Of a stretch of 22,850 nucleotides of DNA, positions 16,950 through 22,850 are shown in pieces. The notes under the pieces were generated by a model. That model searched no databases and was not told the origin of the DNA. It saw nothing but the letters and a program-made list of their open reading frames with translations. Every line of letters starts with the position of its first letter. The stretch's first letter is position 1. The position numbers and the translations under genes were made by a program. The DNA is from Chara braunii (lineage: Eukaryota; Streptophyta; Charophyceae; Charales; Characeae), in the NCBI GenBank assembly GCA_003427395.1, contig BFEA01000002.1, positions 608,432-631,281 on the forward strand. Reading direction: 5' to 3'.

Positions 16950-17960
16950 GTATAGTCTGAGTACAAGATGTCGATTAAACTAACCCTATTAGTCATTGCT
17001 TACATAGTCAAACTTGATCATCAAATTCTTGAAGCTATACGATATAGTTATTAATTATACACTCGGTTTCGACGGTTGTTTAACTTTAGAGGTTGTATCG
17101 TATAAACGTATGACTCCATCATTATCTGTTTAAGATAATTATCCTCTCCAAAGCTCTATTTAATATAGTTTGATGATGAGTATATTTACTTAACAGTTAA
17201 CTAATTCGGGAAGTTGTAATGATAAAAGGTTAAGCGTTTCTGTATGATAGGTGCATTTAAGTGATGAACGATTGTATATTAGGGTCTATCAAAGTACAAA
17301 GAGGTCTCGACATTTAGTATATATTTTCGTCAGACACACTTGAGATATATATCATATTGTAGCCTTAGAAATCCGATTATAGTCATACTGTGAGAAGGTA
17401 TGAATAAGTAAATGAAATGAAGTAAGTGATAATGTGCTTAGTTGTCTTGACAGTTAAAGATCGATTATTTACTAAAAACCTGATTAGGATATTATGCTAA
17501 TGTGGTATAGAGTCTGATTAATAAGGTTACTAACTGAAATAATAATTTAACCATTAGAAGATTGTGAAGTACAAGTTAATTATCAACTTAGTGACTGACT
17601 TATCATTAGAGGTGGATAGTATAATGAACGTAATATTAGGTCATCTACGTGAAAAACAGGTTTTCATTTGAGGTTGTATATGATAGAGTACGATAATGAA
17701 TTAGCTTTAGCAATCATTGCATAAAGAGCCTGATTATATTTATCTATTTTGAAAGCTATGTGACTAAACTCGGACCTTGACGATCGTTTAAACCCTTGAA
17801 ATTGTATCATGTCAACCATGAATATAAGATTATCTAAGTAACTATTACTTTTTAAGATTATACTCAATATAATCAGAGTATGAGAGTGTCCACTTAAGGG
17901 TTATTTAACTCCTTGAATAACATAAAGAGTGATAAAACTACGTATTCCCACGATGATAAA
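16950..17960. repeat. Degenerate tandem array
   Basis: The stretch 16990-17240 aligns by eye with 17705-17950. Landmarks in the same order are CATTGC, CTTGAAGCTAT or TTTGAAAGCTAT, CTCGG, GACG, GTTTAA, a TTGTAT core, AAGATTAT and a TCCACTTAAGG or TTTACTTAACAG segment. Within each block a GTTGTAT/GTTGTAA-centred motif recurs at roughly 110-130 bp, also visible between them. It is highly diverged and not coding. Confidence 0.4.
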
Positions 17961-20659
17961 TGTGTATGACTTTGTATGAATGAATAGGTGTGAGAATGAA
18001 TGACATATGTTTCTAGTGACGTATCATTGTTTGTTTTGTTATTGGTTAAGTGAAGTTTAAATCTGTTATGTATATATTTATTGATTGTTTGGTGAATGTT
18101 TGTGCATGCCTGAATATGTTTATGAATTGCTCTTCTCGATAAGGGTAAAAAAACTATACAAAATTCATATTCGGCATGAGACCCAAGGTGAATGGAGTGA
18201 CCAACCTTTAAAGAGAATGAATTCTCTCAAGGGAAGTCAACATGCAAAAACTGTCATTTGGGAGATTGCAACGTTCATTGGTACTTTTACCGGATGGGTT
18301 TGTAAAAAGTATAATTAAGTTTTGTAGGCGGTAGTGAGACTCACGCTGAAACAATGTTCCTGATCGACAGTGAGGTGTTGTCATCTTTCCTTGTACAGGA
18401 GAGATGACTGCACTATCGTCGAAAGGGAGGAAGGTGTTCAAGACCTTGTTTGAACTCTGATGGTGAGTGAGACAACTACTACTTAGTCTGAGCACGCTTG
18501 GAGTGGTAGTCCAAGCGAAGCTCATGCTAGATGGGTCCACAACACCCTGAACGGGTATGGTCTTACCAACCAGCCTTTAGACGAGTGTGAATGGGATCGT
18601 CTGACTGTTCTCGACGAGGTCAACCAGGTACAAAGCACTGAAACCAGAGGGAGGTGTGGTGAGGTTCAGTCCTAGAAGCGGGGCTCGGGATCTGAGATGT
18701 TATCTTTTGATTGAATTACACCACCCCTTGACACAATATACCCCTGTTACGCCTAGAGGAGTAGTATATGTTATGTCATTGTTATTGTTGTCTTTGTAAC
18801 TTCACTGTCATCATTCTTGTAAAATCTTAAATTGTAACAATTGTTCTCATTGTTATTAAGGGTACAAGTTGATGTTTGTTTGAATTGGTATGACTAAATG
18901 TTTTAATATCATATGAATTATTATGTACTTTATTTTCAATATTGAACATTTCTTCTACTATCTTAAGTTATATTCCTTGTTTATGGCAAGAGAATGTTAT
19001 TTACGCTTGTATTGTAAAGTTCCGTGAAAACAGGGAGAAACCTCTGCGTACGGTGATAAGTTGCGTATAGTACGTTTCTTCGATGGTGATATTGATATGA
19101 ATGGCGGAATGTGGTTCAATATTTTTTTATGATTGTCCTTGAAAATTTTAAATCAGTTTTGGACAACTTCAATTTAATACCCAGGTCCGAGTATTATGCA
19201 TACGTTCATGCAGTATATTATCAAAGGCAAAACCCCAGAGGTGAGTATGACGGCGATCTAAATTGAGTTTATTTTGAATCTTCGAATTATTTTGGACCCT
19301 CAGATCATTAATATTAGGCAGGCAAGATAAGTGTCCTGCTTGAAAAGACATTAGAGAGATGTCTTGAAAAAATGCCGCTCATTCCTCTATAGAGTTAGTC
19401 TGAGATAAGCCTGCAAGATCCAAAGAGATGAACTAATTCGAAAATGGTGATGTTTTGAAATACATTTTTGCATCAATGGTGATGTGGAAACCAATATTTT
19501 TATTTGGGATATGAAACAATTCTGTATATTTTGAAAGATCCCTGAGATGGTCCTTAATCCTCCATTAAGTGACAACCTCACAATGAAATATTTATTTTTA
19601 TGGTTTTGAGTGAACATCGTTCATCCACGAAGTGGTAACCTTACAAGGATAAAAATATTTTGATGATGATTTTTTTTGTATATATTGAATTTAACATCAT
19701 TTATCCACTTCAGGAGGTCAGTCTGAGGGATTGAAATTACAAAAACTATGGTGAAAAATTGACATCGTTGGGACGTAACTCCCAGCGTGGGCTGCTGACC
19801 AAGTATAACCAGACAGCGAACCTTCTGATTTTGGCCTAGAGTTGAAACCTGAGGGGTGACCACCCTGATGAAGGAATCAACTCAGGTAGTTACCGGAGGG
19901 GTCGAATGTAGTTTTGAAGTATATGAAAATTTTTCTTATGATATGACTTACCCGTCATTGCTGAACCAATACGGGAACCACCGTTAATATAACAACACAG
20001 TGAGAAACGGTTAACGGAGACCTCAATTTTCAGACCAATTGTCAGACCATTTATAACAAAACCCAAAGGTCATTTTAACCAAACTTGCCACCAATTCATA
20101 GAGTGGAGATCATACTAACTACTTACAAAAACAAAATTAAAAAAAAAACTTAAAAAAACTATAAAACAGCAAGGCAAAAGTGTGTTTTCATGCAAAATTC
20201 GCTCGTTTCAGTTTTTAGGATTTTCATGATTTTTCAGGGTTGGCCAAAACAATCAACTCCAAGACCCCAACAAACACCAAACTCTGCACACACAGACCTT
20301 GACCAAAAATAAAACAGGGCAAAAAAAAACAAACAGAAAAAACTAAAAAAAATGATTTCCAATGCACTTTTCAGGGTTGAGGGGGTTAACCAGGGCTGAA
20401 AAGTGGGGGTTCATGTTAACTGCTTGTAAATACGGCGAGCCACAAATTTGGCTTGATCAAGCGGACTGTGGTGGTTTTAGACCAAGACCGCCGATCCCCT
20501 CGCATTAGGCTTCGAGTGGGATGGTGATATGATTTTGGTTGAGACCCACGTCCAAAGAGTCAGATTTTCTGACTTTACGGACAACCAACGAGGATCTGAC
20601 TCTAAAGATGTGAAAAATATGATTATCATATCTCTTGATAATTTTCATCATTGTAGTAC
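17961..20659. other. AT-rich DNA without recognised genes
   Basis: A less AT-rich part (about 18170-18700) has a 77-codon plus frame and a 110-codon minus frame, neither with a known motif. From about 20000 to 20400 the text is A-rich on the plus strand. This could be decayed internal sequence of a retroelement, but no gag, protease, reverse transcriptase or integrase motif was found by eye. Confidence 0.4.
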
Positions 20660-20675
20660 AGATTTGATATCCCCA

Positions 20676-20750
20676 CCATTGGTTCACTAAGTTGGGTTGG
20701 GAGTTTCAGTATGTGGGAGACCCGGGTTAGAATCCCAGCGATGGTATAAT
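20676..20750 (+). other. tRNA-like pol III box candidate (SINE-like)
   Basis: ACCCGGGTTAGAATCCCAGC resembles a tRNA T-arm/B box (GGTTCGAATCC with one change). CACTAAGTTGGGTTGGGAG, about 30 bases upstream, could be a degraded A box. No complete cloverleaf can be drawn, so this is more like a tRNA-derived SINE head than a tRNA gene. Confidence 0.3.
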
Positions 20751-21298
20751 GTATCAAGGGAGGCAATGCGAATCTGACTGCATCTCAATCCAGGGACTCG
20801 GATTTAGCTATCCACTTATCAAAGATGCGCCTCATTTTGGAAAAGGGATTCACATTATCTTTCAAAAAGAAAGAGAGGTACATGTATTGTTTTGTATTGT
20901 ATCATCTGTCCAGTGTTATTATCGATCGTGTCATATTTAATCAGTTGATTTGATTTTGGGAAACGATTTAAGGGGAAACTGTATGAATGATCGTAATAAA
21001 CGTCCCTAGCGACGGGGACGTCGCTTAATAGGGTCTGGGAATACTGTCGGACCAAATAGGGTATTTGGCTATGCTTTTGCGTTCGACACAGCGACGACAT
21101 TGGCTACCATGACATTGTCAGTCCGAAGTTTAAGGCGCGTGCATTTTTCGTACGACACTTTTAAACGGTCTCCTCGATCATTGATGTTTGGGCAAATCGG
21201 TGATAAAATTTTGTTAAGTTGCGCGCGTGTTATTGTGAATCTCGCTCTGATGGTTACAATCGGTAGTAATGCCCTTTGATCGAAGAGGTCGAGGGGTT
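20751..21298. other. No gene recognised
   Basis: Unique sequence. A small hairpin with CGTCCC and GGGACG arms lies at about 21001-21020. Frames are below 85 codons. Confidence 0.4.
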
Positions 21299-21710
21299 CA
21301 ATAGAAAAATTCCCATGAGAAATGAAAGTTGAAAAAAAAATTCATAAAAAAAAAATCTTTCATATTTATAAATTATCATTCCAATGTTTGTCCAATTCTA
21401 AAATTTTCGGTTTAATTTGATAAGTTCCCGTCTAAATATGAGCTTTCCCATCCAACTACATCCATTTGTTCAAGATGGAATGGAAGTCTGGACGAATTTA
21501 TGAAATATTTTAATTACATTTCCATTCTACTACAACAAATATCTTCTAATGTAGATTGGATTAACCTATTTATGACTGAAAATTCTTACTTAGAATGACA
21601 GTCCAATTAAAATATTTCATGAACTCATCCAGACTTTCATTCCATCTCTAGCATGCGATCCAAATAGGAAGGGATACCTTATTTTTGGAATGAAAGTTTA
21701 TAAGTAAGAT
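21299..21710. mobile_element. Truncated inverted copy of the foldback MITE
   Basis: It starts CAATAGAAAAATTCCCA, the counterpart of the right end of the 14778-15291 element, and follows that element in reverse complement up to about TAAGTAAGAT at 21710. It lacks the last ~100 bp, including the other terminal repeat. Together the two copies form a large inverted repeat separated by 6.0 kb. Confidence 0.7.
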
Positions 21711-22080
21711 AAAGGCATTGTATCGTCCGCACAGGGTCTAGACTTAGATTACTTAAACATGCACCCGTCTATCTACCGATGCCGGACCTCTAAAAATGTC
21801 AAACTCGAGCCATTGCTCTATATATACCAAAGCAGCTCCCCTTTTACTCGAGGTGGGAGCTAGCTCAATAGGTTTTAAGGCAGATTTAGCTCAGTAGGTC
21901 TTAAGGCAGATTATCAAGTAACAAGTACGGGGATCGAGGCCTACCAACCCCTGAGCTAACTCCTTTTTGTTGAGGAGCTCAACTACAGTTTGCCCCGGTT
22001 CCGGTTGGCCAGGGCTTGAACCCGCGGCCTCAATATTAGAGTTAGTTGAGTTAGTCAGTTGGAGTCCAATGTAGCAGAGG
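21711..22080. other. Cluster of tRNA-like A and B boxes on both strands
   Basis: The plus strand has TAGCTCAATAGG and TAGCTCAGTAGG 26 bp apart, each followed by TTAAGGCAGATT. The minus strand has GAGTTAGCTCAGGGGTTGG (about 21940-21962) and GCGGGTTCAAGCCC (about 22014-22027), good A-box and B-box likenesses. A CTATATATA TATA-like motif is at 21818-21826. No full tRNA fold is evident; rearranged tRNA-derived SINE pieces are the likeliest reading. Confidence 0.35.
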
Positions 22081-22687
22081 TGACACTTGGCACGTGCAGA
22101 TAGTTAGTAGTTAGATTTTTTTCTTTTATTTTATATTCGTTAGTTGTAGTTAAATTCTTCTTTTATTTACTTTTATCATTATTATTATCATTCAAGTTTG
22201 TCTTTTTCCTTTCTTTCGATCTCGTACTTCACAAGACTCGTCTGAATCAATGAATCCGCAACACAACCATGAAAAAAGTCATTCCCATCGAGGTTGTTGA
22301 TACGGGGTTTTGGGCTTGACCCGCTTGATACTTGCACGCACCCTCGAAGGAGGCAACCATCGTGTAGGCGTGACCGAAAAGGAACGAGCGAGGTGAGATG
22401 GAGAAGGGATAGCGCAACGAGAGGAAGGAGTGAGCGGAAAAAGGGGGTGAACGCGTGCGTGAGGGGATGGTATCGAGTGTGAAAGGGATGGTGACACCTC
22501 CCGCAGGTGGAGGTGAGTTGTACCTCACGAAACCTCTGTCCTGTCGCAGGGGCCGCGTGAGGTATAACACGCTCGCACAGTCGGAGTGGTATTTCGCTAA
22601 AGTGACTTAAGACTCCTGTGTGATGCGACCGTGAGGTCCGACATAAAAATTACTTTACGTTTGGGTGTGGGACCGCCGCGCGCGACA
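22081..22687. mobile_element. LTR-like repeat, copy 2 (607 bp)
   Basis: Same orientation as copy 1, beginning TGACACTTGGCACGTGCAGA and ending GCGCGACA. Landmarks shared in order include GATCTCGTACTTCAC, GACTCGTCTGAATCAATGAA, TACTTGCACGCACCCTCGA and GACTTAAGACTCCT. The bases to its right (ACGTT) do not match those left of copy 1 (AGGTA), so a simple intact LTR pair is not proven. Confidence 0.6.
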
Positions 22688-22850
22688 ACGTTCCAATGTC
22701 CTGTTCGGATTCCCCCGGTCGTATCTAAGCTTCCGCTGGTTTACCTTACTAACTCTAGGTCCTCCGCTGTATAGGCTAGCGAGTCTTCACACCTATGTCG
22801 CACAATCCTTTCCTCTTCTTTATCCCTTTCCCCACCTATGAATCCCAACA
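22688..22850. other. End of window, no gene
   Basis: Pyrimidine-rich sequence beyond the LTR-like repeat, with no coding signal in 163 bp. Confidence 0.4.

Noticed and set aside
13940-22692. Target-site duplication of an intact LTR element
   Set aside because: AGGTA left of copy 1 and ACGTT right of copy 2 do not match, nor do the flanks of each copy alone. An intact element is therefore not claimed.

Overview
This looks like nuclear DNA of a land plant or close streptophyte alga. The only gene I recognise is a TDY-type (plant group D) mitogen-activated protein kinase. The rest is simple-sequence repeats, minisatellites, palindromic MITE-like elements and an LTR-like repeat pair. There are no bacterial operons, ribosome binding sites or packed ORFs. 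I cannot fix the clade from the sequence.

Layout. (1) 1-1.96 kb: T-rich low-complexity DNA, a G-rich minisatellite (430-715), a family of direct and inverted repeats (880-1146), two palindromic MITE-like elements (1188-1299 and 1574-1717), and a T-rich insert flanked by a 10-bp direct repeat (1436-1516). (2) 1.96-3.71 kb, minus strand: the MAPK coding region, with the whole kinase domain in one uninterrupted frame. Just past its stop lie an AATAAA signal and an A-rich tract, so a retrogene origin is plausible. (3) 3.71-8.1 kb: the upstream side of the kinase, pyrimidine-rich on the plus strand. It holds a GGC repeat and a very long G/C homopolymer in the presumed leader, a promoter-side minisatellite, five CACGTG G-boxes, (CT)n/(GA)n tracts, a 178-bp tandem duplication and three weak coding-like segments. 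(4) 8.1-13.9 kb: increasingly AT-rich, with several palindromes, a CpG-rich patch carrying CGTACG palindromes, a diverged 191-bp duplication, a 119-bp N gap and long (TA)n. (5) 13.9-22.7 kb: two direct copies of a TG...CA-bounded ~606-bp repeat (13945-14549 and 22081-22687) enclose about 7.5 kb of AT-rich DNA without recognisable genes. Inside are a 514-bp foldback MITE (14778-15291), a truncated inverted copy of it (21299-21710), a degenerate tandem array near 17 kb and tRNA-like pol III boxes.

The kinase should act in the cytoplasm or nucleus as the last tier of a MAPK cascade. No neighbouring gene can be tied to it. The most interesting points are the intronless kinase with its retrogene-like 3' end, its unusual G-rich leader, the density of small palindromic elements, and the large non-coding LTR-bounded block. 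I see no convincing new multi-gene system here.
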